From contig NZ_JBLZNC010000004.1 of assembly GCF_048553715.1 (NCBI RefSeq), positions 62,001-126,000 on the forward strand: a DNA stretch of 64,000 nt, in the 5' to 3' direction. Source of the DNA: Sagittula sp048553715. Its GTDB lineage: Bacteria; Pseudomonadota; Alphaproteobacteria; Rhodobacterales; Rhodobacteraceae. The number at the start of each line of letters is the position of its first letter. Within the stretch, counting starts at the first letter, position 1. The notes beneath the pieces are model-generated. The model was not told the origin of the DNA. It ran no database searches and saw nothing but the letters and a program-made list of their open reading frames with translations. The position numbers and the translations under genes were made by a program. Below, piece by piece: positions 45,072-53,246 of this stretch.

Positions 45072-47591
45072 TTACGCAGCAGGCTGCGGGGCATGTGTGT
45101 ATTGCGCAATCTTTGCAGCCAACTCGACCTTGCGCAGGGGTTTTGACAGATAATCTGTCAGCCCCGCCTCAAGGATCAGATCGCGGTCTCCGGCCATGGC
45201 ATGCGCGGTTACCGCGATAATTGGCACTGGGGGGGTGTCTGCGCCTTCGAGTTTGCGGATTTCGCGGGTGGCTTCCTTGCCGTCCATCTGCGGCATGGAA
45301 ATGTCCATCAGGATCAGATCGGGGCGCTGATCGCTAAAGGCCTTAACCGCCTCGATGCCATTGTTGGCAAACCGCAATTTGACCGGCATGGTCTTCATCA
45401 TCTTGGAAATGACCAGCTGGTTGGTCTTGTTGTCCTCGGCCACCAGAACATCAAGCAGCGCGCCTGAATGTTGCGGCGTGTCCGGCTGCGGCGGGGCGGG
45501 CTCGGTGGCGGTCGCAGAGGATGGTAGGGCATTCAGCCCCTCAAGCGCGGAGAACAACATCCGCCGCGGTACGGGCTTTTGCAAGACTGCGATGACCGCA
45601 TCACAGTCGGCCTGCGGCACCTGCATTGGCGTGTCGGAGAATACGATCACGGGCAGCCCATATCCGCCGATCTGCAATTGCCGTGCCAGTTCCACGCCGG
45701 TCATATCCGGCAATTCCTGTTCCACCATCAGTAAGTCGGTGCCCAGTTGCACATGATCGATTGCGTCGGAGGCGGTTGAGCAGAACGATATTTCCAGCCC
45801 CAAAAGAGACAGCTGTTTCGTCAGGATGCTGCGGTGCGGGCCGTGGTCATCGACGACCAGAACGCGCTTGATACGTGGCGGCAGACTGACCGCTTCGGGT
45901 TCGGATGTGTCACGGTCCAGCGGAATGCGCAGGCCAAAACAGCTTCCGCGCCCGGGCTCGGAGTCGACCCAAACCTCGCCCCCCATCATCTCGACCAGTT
46001 TGCGCGTGATGGCGAGACCAAGACCGGTCCCCTCGAACTTGCGGTTCCGCTCATCCTCGACCTGATTGAATTCGCCAAAGACGTGATCAACCTTGTCCTT
46101 GGCAATGCCGATGCCGGTGTCCTCGACCGTGATGTGGACAGACGCACGGTCATCGTGATCTGGCGCGCCCACAACGCGCACCAACACATGACCCGTGACG
46201 GTGAATTTCACCGCATTGCCCACAAGGTTCGTCAGAATCTGCCGGATGCGCCCGGCATCCCCCACAAAGCGGGTGGGCAGGAACATGTCGTAGTCGACCA
46301 GCAGAGCGATGTCCTTGTCCCGTGCGGTGGGCTGCAACAGCATGATGACCTCGTGGATCGCGCGTTCAAGGTCAAGCACCTCCGGGTGCAGTTCCAGCTT
46401 GTCCGCCTCGATCTTCGAGTAGTCGAGAATGTCGTTGATGATCACCAGCAGGGATTCGCCCGACGAGCGGATGGTATCCGCATAAAGCCGCTGTTCCTCG
46501 TTCAGCGGGGTGTCCAGCAACAGATCCGCCATGCCGACCACGCCATTCATCGGCGTCCGGATCTCGTGGCTCATATTGGCGAGGAAGGTGGATTTGGCAC
46601 GGTTGGCGGATTCCGCGCGCACCGTCGTGTCACGCAGCCGTTGCTGGTCATGTTTGATCTGGGTGATGTCCACGCGCAGGCCGACCCGCCCGCCATCGGT
46701 GGTTTCCGCCTCGTAGATCCGCAGCCAGCGCCCGTCGTCCAACTGTTCTTCGCGTTCCTTATCGTTGGATCTGTGCTTGATCAGCCGCTCTTCAAGCCAT
46801 TCTTCCTCGCGACCGATGGCGCTTTCATATTGCTGGCGTTCCAGCCCGTAGCGCAGAATTTCCTCGTATGTGGCACCGGGGATCATCGCCGGGGCGCTGG
46901 CCTTGTAGTAGTCCTTGTAGGGCTGGTTGCACATCAGCAACCGGTCTTCGGCATCATAGATGACAAAGCCGTCCGGCAGCTCCTCGACGGCGGACCACAT
47001 CCGCATCAGTTCGGTGATGTCGATTGACAAGGACACCACGCCGCCATCGGGCAGATGCCGGTCGCGCACCTTGATGAAGCGGCCATTCCACAGCCGCAGG
47101 GTCTCGTTCGGGATCGGGTTCTGTTCCCAACGGGACAGCATGCGCAACTGCCATCCCTTCGGGTCCTCCCCCTGCAGATCGACGATCCCCTCATCGGCCA
47201 TCGCAGCCAGCACTGTGGCATAAGAGGCGCCCGGCGCGATACATTCCAGCCCGTCAAAGGCGGACAGATAAGCGGGGTTCGCCAGCTCCATATTGCCATG
47301 CGCGTCGAACATGGCAAAGCCGTCGCGGATGGTTTCCAAGGCAGACCAAAGCTGTTCTGTCACCACTTCGATCTTGGCCGTGGCCTGTCCCAATTGTTGG
47401 ACAACCCGCTGGTGCTGGGTGCGCACCTGCGCCACCTCTACCCGTGTTTCCCGGATCTCATGCGACAGTTTCAGCGCATGATCGCCCAGACGTTTGTTCG
47501 CCTCGAACAGCTCTTTTTGCTTGAGCTCCAGCAGCCGTTCAGCGGCCAGACGCGCGCGCCGTTCCTCCGCCAGACGTTCCGCCAGATCCAT
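45072..47591 (-). CDS. Hybrid sensor histidine kinase, PAS-PAS-HisKA-HATPase-REC-REC
   Basis: Cytoplasmic hybrid kinase of 839 residues. The order is: coiled coil (1-80), two PAS domains, HisKA with MSHEIRTPMN (His342), HATPase with NAVKFT, DTGIGIAKD and FEGTGLGLAI, then two receivers. In the first receiver the phosphoacceptor is Glu624 (MVEQELPDMTG) where Asp is expected, so it is probably fixed in one state. The second receiver is normal (Asp763 in LILMDISMPQMDG, Lys in DYLSKPL). No membrane helix and no Hpt domain are present. The ATG at 47591 follows GGAGG. The cognate regulator is not nearby. The stop is 5 bases from the convergent yaaA stop. Confidence 0.93.
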   Translation of the reverse strand: MDLAERLAEERRARLAAERLLELKQKELFEANKRLGDHALKLSHEIRETRVEVAQVRTQHQRVVQQLGQATAKIEVVTEQLWSALETIRDGFAMFDAHGNMELANPAYLSAFDGLECIAPGASYATVLAAMADEGIVDLQGEDPKGWQLRMLSRWEQNPIPNETLRLWNGRFIKVRDRHLPDGGVVSLSIDITELMRMWSAVEELPDGFVIYDAEDRLLMCNQPYKDYYKASAPAMIPGATYEEILRYGLERQQYESAIGREEEWLEERLIKHRSNDKEREEQLDDGRWLRIYEAETTDGGRVGLRVDITQIKHDQQRLRDTTVRAESANRAKSTFLANMSHEIRTPMNGVVGMADLLLDTPLNEEQRLYADTIRSSGESLLVIINDILDYSKIEADKLELHPEVLDLERAIHEVIMLLQPTARDKDIALLVDYDMFLPTRFVGDAGRIRQILTNLVGNAVKFTVTGHVLVRVVGAPDHDDRASVHITVEDTGIGIAKDKVDHVFGEFNQVEDERNRKFEGTGLGLAITRKLVEMMGGEVWVDSEPGRGSCFGLRIPLDRDTSEPEAVSLPPRIKRVLVVDDHGPHRSILTKQLSLLGLEISFCSTASDAIDHVQLGTDLLMVEQELPDMTGVELARQLQIGGYGLPVIVFSDTPMQVPQADCDAVIAVLQKPVPRRMLFSALEGLNALPSSATATEPAPPQPDTPQHSGALLDVLVAEDNKTNQLVISKMMKTMPVKLRFANNGIEAVKAFSDQRPDLILMDISMPQMDGKEATREIRKLEGADTPPVPIIAVTAHAMAGDRDLILEAGLTDYLSKPLRKVELAAKIAQYTHAPQPAA

Positions 47592-47774
47592 GCAAGGTGC
47601 CTCCAAAGTTCGGCGCAGTTTTCTACCAGTGGTATGAAAATCGCCTTAAATCGGATGCAAAATAGAAAATGGGGCAACGGGTGAGGTGGCCAGCGTGAGG
47701 ATGCAAGGTTGCTGGCAGCTGTGTTATAGCGCAGTGTCTGCCCCCATCAGGAGGCCGTGCGGCGCGCGCCAATC

Positions 47775-48248
47775 TCACTTTTCGGCGGCTTTTCCGGATT
47801 TCACGCTCAGGAAATAGGTCAGCGCCGCGATCACCGCTGCAATACCCGCGCCAGCCCCCATCAGATCTGCGTCGCCGGTGACGGCCTTGCCGAGAAACAC
47901 CACGGCCAGGACAACGATCACAACCGCGACCAGTTTGTTTTTCAAATCGTCCAGCGTTCGGATCTTCAGCCAGTCCGGCAGTGGCAGCGTGCTGTCGATG
48001 AACAGCGAATACAGCCCGACCGAGACGATGTAGAAGACGGTGCCCATCAGGAACAGATCGATGATCTCGATAAATTCCAGTGCAAGCGCCTTGGCCCCTT
48101 TGCTGGACACAGCACCGTAATCAACCACCCCCGCGATCAACTGGATGCCCTGCAGGAAGCCGTAGACCAGCAAACAGGTGGCCGCAGCCAGCGCGCCGAT
48201 CACCGCGATCAACACAAGATACCGGGCATTGGCAAGCAGGGGCCGCAT
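47775..48248 (-). CDS. YqhA family (UPF0114) membrane protein
   Basis: Inner-membrane protein of 157 residues with about four helices: YLVLIAVIGALAAATCLLVYG, then FIEIIDLFLMGTVFYIVSVGLYSLFI, VAVVIVVLAVVFLG and a final helix. The ALEFIEIIDLFLMG and LPDWLKIRTLDDLK segments identify the UPF0114/YqhA family, whose function is unknown. Starts at 48257 and 48248 are both ATG; 48248 has AAGGA at the better distance. It follows the thiolase gene on the same strand with a hairpin between. Confidence 0.88.
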   Translation of the reverse strand: MRPLLANARYLVLIAVIGALAAATCLLVYGFLQGIQLIAGVVDYGAVSSKGAKALALEFIEIIDLFLMGTVFYIVSVGLYSLFIDSTLPLPDWLKIRTLDDLKNKLVAVVIVVLAVVFLGKAVTGDADLMGAGAGIAAVIAALTYFLSVKSGKAAEK

Positions 48249-48269
48249 CAACGTCATCCTTCGCAAGGT

Positions 48270-48292
48270 AGGTCGGGGATTTTCCCCGACCT
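48270..48292. promoter_or_regulatory. Perfect hairpin between thiolase and yqhA-like gene
   Basis: AGGTCGGGG (48270-48278) pairs with CCCCGACCT (48284-48292) around ATTTT. There is no U tract on the minus strand, so it may protect the thiolase mRNA end or weaken read-through. Confidence 0.45.
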
Positions 48293-48302
48293 GACAAGCC
48301 TA

Positions 48303-49481
48303 TCACATACGTTCGATGGCGAGCGCAATGCCCTGACCGCCCCCGATGCACATGGTGATCAGCGCGCGCTTGCCGCCGGTGCGCTCCAGCTCGTACAGGG
48401 CTTTCACCGTGACGATGGACCCCGTCGCGCCAACGGGATGGCCCAGCGCGATGGCCCCGCCGTTGGGATTGACCTTGGCCGCGTCAAGGCCAAGCGCCTT
48501 GTTCACCGCCAACGCCTGCGCGGCAAAGGCTTCGTTGCTTTCGATCACGTCAAAGTCGCTGACGGACAGGCCCGTGCGATTGCACAGCGCCTCGACCGCC
48601 GGAACGGGGCCGATGCCCATCACCTCGGGGCGCACGCCTGCAACGGCATAGCCCAGAACACGCGCCTTGGGCGTCAGCCCCGCCTGCTGCGCCGCCGCGC
48701 CACGGGCAAGCACCAAAGCAGCCGCGCCGTCGTTGATGCCCGATGCGTTGCCTGCAGTGACAGAGCCGTCTTTCTTGAACGCGGGACGCAAACCGGCCAG
48801 CGCCTCGGCCGTGGTGGCTTTGGGGTGTTCATCGGTCTTGAACGCGACCATCTCGCGGCGTTTCTTGACCTCGATCGGGACGATCTGGCTGTCGAAATAG
48901 CCCGCTTCAATGGCCGCCGCCGCGCGCCGCTGGCTTTCGAGCGCAAAGGCATCCTGATCTTCGCGGCTGATCTCGTGTTCGGCAGAGACGTTTTCCGCCG
49001 TCACGCCCATATGGCCGGTTCCGAAGGGGCAATTCAGCGCGCCCAGCATCATGTCCAGCGTGCGGATGTCGCCCATTTTGGACCCCCAGCGCTGATCCGG
49101 CACGATGTAGGGCGACCGCGACATGCTTTCGGCACCGCCGACCAGCGCGAAATCCGCATCGCCCAAGGCCAGCGATTGCACGCCGGAGACGATGGCCTGC
49201 GCGCCAGACCCGCACAGGCGGTTCACGTTCATCGCCGGGGTGGTGTCGGGGATGCCCGCCTGCATCGCCGCGACCCGCGACAGATACATGTCGCGCGGTT
49301 CTGTGTTGATGACGTGGCCGAACACCACATTGCCGATCTGCGCGCCCTCGACGCCTGCGCGCTCTAGCGCGGCTTTGGAAACGGCTGTCGCGGTGTCAAT
49401 CGGGGCCACGCCCGCAAGGCTGCCGCCAAAGCCGCCAATGGCCGTGCGTGCGCCGCTCAGGATTACGATATCATCGGTCAT
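48303..49481 (-). CDS. Acetyl-CoA C-acetyltransferase (beta-ketothiolase)
   Basis: Degradative/biosynthetic thiolase of 392 residues. The catalytic residues are visible: Cys in NVNRLCGSGAQAIVSG (about 90), His in GHPVGATGS and the second Cys in MCIGGGQGIAL. It condenses two acetyl-CoA to acetoacetyl-CoA or thiolyses 3-ketoacyl-CoA. The NRLCGSGAQAI sequence is nearer to the BktB-like branch than to PhaA, but the branch cannot be fixed by eye. No phaB or phaC lies beside it. GGGAGA precedes the ATG. Upstream is the 637-bp hairpin-rich region. Confidence 0.93.
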   Translation of the reverse strand: MTDDIVILSGARTAIGGFGGSLAGVAPIDTATAVSKAALERAGVEGAQIGNVVFGHVINTEPRDMYLSRVAAMQAGIPDTTPAMNVNRLCGSGAQAIVSGVQSLALGDADFALVGGAESMSRSPYIVPDQRWGSKMGDIRTLDMMLGALNCPFGTGHMGVTAENVSAEHEISREDQDAFALESQRRAAAAIEAGYFDSQIVPIEVKKRREMVAFKTDEHPKATTAEALAGLRPAFKKDGSVTAGNASGINDGAAALVLARGAAAQQAGLTPKARVLGYAVAGVRPEVMGIGPVPAVEALCNRTGLSVSDFDVIESNEAFAAQALAVNKALGLDAAKVNPNGGAIALGHPVGATGSIVTVKALYELERTGGKRALITMCIGGGQGIALAIERM

Positions 49482-49600
49482 GTCTCTCTCCCCTAATGGT
49501 TGCGGCGACTATGCGGCGCAACGCTGGGAATGTCAGCCGCAACGTCCCGTCAGACGCAGCGCTGTCACGGGGTCATGTCCAACCGCGATAATTGAAAGGA

Positions 49601-49815
49601 GGGCTGGCGGGTTTGGTAGTGCGTTTGAGAGAGACCAAACGCGCCAGCCCTTTCCACAGAGAGTTCTTTCCTCGCGATGGCAACCCGCGCTGAGGAACCT
49701 GTGGTCCGTTATCGCTAAGGACCGAATATCGGGGTGCCGAAGGGCCGGAGGAAGAGAACTGAGACATGCGGTATCTATGGCGCAAAGGGTCTTACCGCCG
49801 CGCTAAGGGAGTAAG
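49601..49815. ncRNA. Candidate structured RNA or long structured leader
   Basis: A near-continuous 16-bp stem is formed by GGGCTGGCG/CGCCAGCCC (49601-49609, 49642-49650) with nested GTTTGGT/ACCAAAC (49611-49617, 49634-49640). Next, CCACAG/CTGTGG (49654-49659, 49699-49704) encloses TTCCTC/GAGGAA (49668-49673, 49692-49697). Then come GTCC/GGAC (49704-49707, 49719-49722) and CTTAC/GTAAG (49791-49795, 49811-49815). I could not match RNase P, tmRNA, SRP RNA or 6S RNA. The strand is undecided because the stems work on both. Confidence 0.35.
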
Positions 49816-49921
49816 GTCATACGGTGGCAGGCCCGTGGAATCTTTGTCGCGGGGATGGGAAGGCGCACGGATACGCGTCTGGCCCCTTGCGAGACTCACT
49901 TTTCACAGGTATCTGAGCGCC

Positions 49922-50014
49922 ATGGCCAGAACGCTCAACCTCGGAGATCGCGCCCGCCTGCGCGAACGTTTCTTCGGTGCCACCCATACGGTGCGCGCCC
50001 GCCTATCTGCGTGA
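49922..50014 (+). CDS. Possible 30-residue leader peptide upstream of leuC
   Basis: A short frame, MARTLNLGDRARLRERFFG and on to TGA, with Rhodobacterales-like codon use and four leucine codons, but no strong ribosome-binding site (AGG 12 bases upstream). Two stem-loops follow before leuC, which is the layout of a translated leader with attenuator. It lacks a run of leucine codons, so this is weak. Confidence 0.2.
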   Translation: MARTLNLGDRARLRERFFGATHTVRARLSA

Positions 50015-50118
50015 CGATCTCGCACCCCCGGCGGTGCGGCCAGACGCCATTATGACGTCTCCAGCGCAGATTGCGCACCATTCAGAGCCATCCAGCACAT
50101 CAAAACGGGAGAGGACCC

Positions 50119-51537
50119 ATGTCCCCCAAGACGCTTTACGACAAGATCTGGGATGCGCATGTCGTATCCGAAGACGCAGACGGCACCTGCCTTCTTTATA
50201 TTGACCGCCACCTCGTCCACGAGGTTACTTCGCCGCAGGCCTTTGAAGGGCTGCGTCTGGCGGGCCGTTCGGTGCGCGCACCGGACAAGACCATCGCCGT
50301 ACCGGACCACAACGTGCCGACCACGCTGGGCCGTGAAAACCCCGACCAGATGCCCGAAGACAGCCGCATTCAGGTGTCCGCACTGGACAAGAACGCCAAG
50401 GATTTCGGCATCCACTACTACCCCGTGACGGACATCCGTCAGGGCATCGTGCACATCGTCGGGCCCGAAAACGGCTGGACCCTGCCCGGCATGACCGTGG
50501 TGTGTGGTGACAGCCACACGGCGACCCACGGTGCGTTCGGCTCGCTCGCGCACGGGATCGGCACGTCCGAGGTGGAGCACGTTCTGGCCACGCAGACGCT
50601 GATCCAGAAGAAGTCCAAGAACATGAAGGTCGAGATCACCGGCAAGCTGCGTCCCGGTGTGACCGCAAAGGACATCGTCCTGCGCATTATCGGCGAGACC
50701 GGTACTGCGGGCGGCACCGGCTACGTCATCGAATACTGCGGCGAAGCGATCCGTGATCTGTCGATGGAAGGTCGCATGACCATCTGTAACATGGCCATCG
50801 AGGGTGGCGCGCGCGCCGGTTTGATCGCCCCTGACGAGACCACCTTCAACTACGTCAAAGGCCGCGCCCACGCGCCCAAAGGCGCCCAGTGGGAAGCCGC
50901 GCTGAACTGGTGGAAGACCCTGTATTCCGACGATGACGCAGCATGGGACAAGGTTGTCACCATCGCGGGCGAATCGATTGAACCGACCGTGACCTGGGGC
51001 ACCTCGCCCGAGGATGCGTTGCCGGTCTCTGCCGTTGTGCCTGCGCCGGAATCCTTCAAGGGCGGCAAGGTCGAGGCGGCCCGCCGCTCCATCGAATACA
51101 TGGGGCTGCAAGCTGGCCAGAAGCTGACCGACATCGAGATCGACACGGTCTTTATCGGTTCCTGCACCAACGGTCGAATCGAGGACCTGCGCGCTGCGGC
51201 CCAGATCGTCGAAGGCAAGAAGATCAAGGTTGGCCGCGCCATGGTGGTGCCGGGCTCCGGTCTTGTGCGGGCACAGGCCGAGGAAGAAGGTCTGGACAAG
51301 ATCTTCATCGATGCCGGGTTCGAATGGCGTATGGCGGGCTGTTCCATGTGCTTGGCCATGAACCCTGACCAGCTGTCCGAGGGCGAGCGCTGCGCCTCTA
51401 CCTCGAACCGCAACTTCGAGGGGCGTCAGGGCTACAAGGGCCGGACCCACCTGATGTCGCCCGCGATGGCCGCTGCTGCGGCGCTGACCGGCAAGATCAC
51501 CGACGTGCGTATGCTCGACGTCGAAACCGCAGCCTGA
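50119..51537 (+). CDS. leuC: 3-isopropylmalate dehydratase large subunit
   Basis: Aconitase-family subunit that, with LeuD, isomerises 2-isopropylmalate to 3-isopropylmalate in leucine synthesis. It has 472 residues: MSPKTLYDKIWDAHVV, VCGDSHTATHGAFGSLAHGIG and the [4Fe-4S] ligands in FIGSCTNGRIEDLR and AGCSMCLAMN. The ATG at 50119 follows GAGAGGA; a longer in-frame start 48 bases upstream is less likely. leuD follows after 13 bases. The long structured region upstream may carry regulation. Confidence 0.98.
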   Translation: MSPKTLYDKIWDAHVVSEDADGTCLLYIDRHLVHEVTSPQAFEGLRLAGRSVRAPDKTIAVPDHNVPTTLGRENPDQMPEDSRIQVSALDKNAKDFGIHYYPVTDIRQGIVHIVGPENGWTLPGMTVVCGDSHTATHGAFGSLAHGIGTSEVEHVLATQTLIQKKSKNMKVEITGKLRPGVTAKDIVLRIIGETGTAGGTGYVIEYCGEAIRDLSMEGRMTICNMAIEGGARAGLIAPDETTFNYVKGRAHAPKGAQWEAALNWWKTLYSDDDAAWDKVVTIAGESIEPTVTWGTSPEDALPVSAVVPAPESFKGGKVEAARRSIEYMGLQAGQKLTDIEIDTVFIGSCTNGRIEDLRAAAQIVEGKKIKVGRAMVVPGSGLVRAQAEEEGLDKIFIDAGFEWRMAGCSMCLAMNPDQLSEGERCASTSNRNFEGRQGYKGRTHLMSPAMAAAAALTGKITDVRMLDVETAA

Positions 51538-51550
51538 GGAGCCACGGACA

Positions 51551-52156
51551 ATGGACAAGTTTGAGAAACTGACCGGCATCGCGGCCCCCATGCCGCTGGT
51601 GAACATCGACACCGACATGATCATCCCGAAGCGGTTCCTGAAATCGATCAAGCGCACCGGCTTTGGTGTCAGCCTGTTCGACGAGATGCGCTATAACCGT
51701 GACGGCAGCGAGATCCCCGAGTTCGTGCTGAACCAGCCGCAGTACCGCGACGCAGAGATCCTGATCGCCGGTGACAACTTCGGCTGTGGATCGTCGCGCG
51801 AACACGCGCCGTGGGCGATCAAGGATTTCGGGATCAAGGCGATCGTCTCGACCAGTTTTGCCGACATCTTTTACAACAACTGCTTCAAGAACGGCATCCT
51901 GCCCATCGTGCTGCCGCAAGAGCAGGTCGATGCGCTGATGAAAGACGCTGAAAAAGGGTCGAACGCGCGTATGATCGTCGATCTGGTAGAGCAGACGGTG
52001 TCGAGCTCCGAGGGGGAAGTGTTCTCCTTCGAGGTGGACCCGTTCAAGAAGCACTGCCTGCTCAACGGTCTGGATGACATCGCCCTGTCGCTGGAGAAGG
52101 CCCCGGCCATCGACACCTACGAGGCGAAGTCCTCGCAGGAGCGCCCCTGGGTCTGA
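51551..52156 (+). CDS. leuD: 3-isopropylmalate dehydratase small subunit
   Basis: Swivel-domain partner of LeuC, 201 residues, with the family segments NIDTDMIIPKRFLKSI, GDNFGCGSSREHAPWAI and FADIFYNNCFKNGILPI. A GAGGAGCC ribosome-binding site lies in the 13-base gap after leuC, so both subunits come from one mRNA. A hairpin terminator starts 24 bases after the stop. leuB lies 2.8 kb downstream on the same strand behind three unrelated genes. Confidence 0.98.
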   Translation: MDKFEKLTGIAAPMPLVNIDTDMIIPKRFLKSIKRTGFGVSLFDEMRYNRDGSEIPEFVLNQPQYRDAEILIAGDNFGCGSSREHAPWAIKDFGIKAIVSTSFADIFYNNCFKNGILPIVLPQEQVDALMKDAEKGSNARMIVDLVEQTVSSSEGEVFSFEVDPFKKHCLLNGLDDIALSLEKAPAIDTYEAKSSQERPWV

Positions 52157-52179
52157 TCCCGCGATAACCTATTGATACC

Positions 52180-52211
52180 AAAGGCCCGCCACCGCGCGGG
52201 CCTTTGTTTTT
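52180..52211 (+). terminator. Rho-independent terminator of leuCD
   Basis: AAAGGCCCGC (52180-52189) pairs over 10 bp with GCGGGCCTTT (52196-52205), followed by GTTTTT. Confidence 0.92.
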
Positions 52212-52415
52212 GGTGCCCCGCCCTTGATGCAAACCCGCACCACCCGACGGGCTTTGTCCGGTAAAATTGCGATCAATGTCGGCTTACTGTTGCCGTGCCG
52301 TGCAAAAAGAGGCAGAAATTAGGCAATAATGAGGCAGTCCGTCGCAAAGACGGGATCGGGATGGAACAAGGTTGCGGCATCGTATCGCGACCGTCCGGAA
52401 CGGAAGGGCAGATTT

Positions 52416-53246
52416 GTGATCTCACGCATGGTGGCGGCTGCGGCGCGCGCTTTACTTGTGGCATTTCTCATTGCGTTGCCCGCAATGATTCTGGCTGATG
52501 TGCAGTCGGATGCGTCACAGTTGGTGGGGCTGTTTGCCTGCGTTGCGGCCTTGCTGATCTTTGCGGAATACACGGCGGAATACCCGTCGGTGATCGAATT
52601 CCGCAATGCGCCGCCCTTTAACCGGATACGGTTTATGGCGCTGTTTGCGACTGTGATCTTGCTGACCTTGATGGCGCGGGCAACCATGCACCCTACGGCG
52701 GCACTGATGTCGCTTGCCCAAACCGGCAGCATGATCGGCGAGGCGATGGATTTCCCGTTTTCTCCGGTGCGGCTGATGGTTCTTGTGGCCCCTGCGGATG
52801 TGTCCGCACAGCATCTGGACCTGATACGCGGCATGGCGGGGGTGGCGTATCTGATCTCGCTTGTGACGCTTGTTCTGTTTGTGATCGTCGTGCGGCTGCT
52901 GGACTGGCCGATCCGGCGTGGCGCGTTCAATTTCTGGGTCAACCTGCCACTGTTTGACCCCACGACAGGCGGCGATGTGCTGTACCGGCTGAAACGGGAC
53001 AGCCACATTAACGTGGCCTTAGGATTCCTGATGCCATTCTTCCTGCCGGCGGCGCTGAAAATCTCGGGGAACTGGGGGGCGGTGCCGAACCTGTCGGATT
53101 ACCAACCCCTGATCTGGACGATGATCGCATGGTCCTTTTTGCCAGCAAGCCTGATCATGCGCGGCGTCGCACTGATGCGGATCGCCGACCTGATCGAGGA
53201 AAAGAGACGCCGCGCCTACGCGCAGGCCGAATTGCAACTGGCGTAA
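52416..53246 (+). CDS. Multi-pass membrane protein, conserved in Rhodobacterales, function unknown
   Basis: Inner-membrane protein of 276 residues with about six helices, for example AARALLVAFLIALPAMILA, IRFMALFATVILLTLMA, VAYLISLVTLVLFVIVVRLL and FLPASLIMRGVALMRIADLI. I know no named family. The GTG at 52416 (VISRMVAAAARA) is chosen because AAGGG lies upstream and it begins just before the first helix; an ATG at 52329 would add 29 polar residues. The 3' end overlaps the next gene by up to 118 bases, so the two are probably expressed together. Confidence 0.75.
   Translation: MISRMVAAAARALLVAFLIALPAMILADVQSDASQLVGLFACVAALLIFAEYTAEYPSVIEFRNAPPFNRIRFMALFATVILLTLMARATMHPTAALMSLAQTGSMIGEAMDFPFSPVRLMVLVAPADVSAQHLDLIRGMAGVAYLISLVTLVLFVIVVRLLDWPIRRGAFNFWVNLPLFDPTTGGDVLYRLKRDSHINVALGFLMPFFLPAALKISGNWGAVPNLSDYQPLIWTMIAWSFLPASLIMRGVALMRIADLIEEKRRRAYAQAELQLA

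Larger units (their letters stand above)
49482..50118. other. 637-bp intergenic region before leuC, rich in inverted repeats
   Basis: No convincing protein gene. An 82-codon open frame (49766-50014, plus) is arginine rich and lies partly over predicted stems. The 5' two thirds hold several stacked inverted repeats (see the RNA candidate). The 3' part holds a 30-codon frame at 49922-50014 and two stems, CGCACC/GGTGCG (about 50025-50042) and AGACG/CGTCT (about 50042-50061), before the leuC ribosome-binding site. Both divergent genes, thiolase and leuC, must take their promoters from here. Confidence 0.6.

Noticed and set aside
49650..49900. Hairpin region as RNase P RNA, tmRNA, SRP RNA or 6S RNA
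   Set aside because: No P4-type GAGGAAAGTCC, no tRNA-like TTCGA arm or tag frame, no SRP GGAAGCAGCC-type loop, and no 6S-like central bubble could be found on either strand.
49766..50014. 82-codon plus-strand frame before leuC
   Set aside because: Its first half is arginine rich with untypical codons, lies over RNA-like stems, and has a badly spaced ribosome-binding site. Only the last 30 codons look protein-like.
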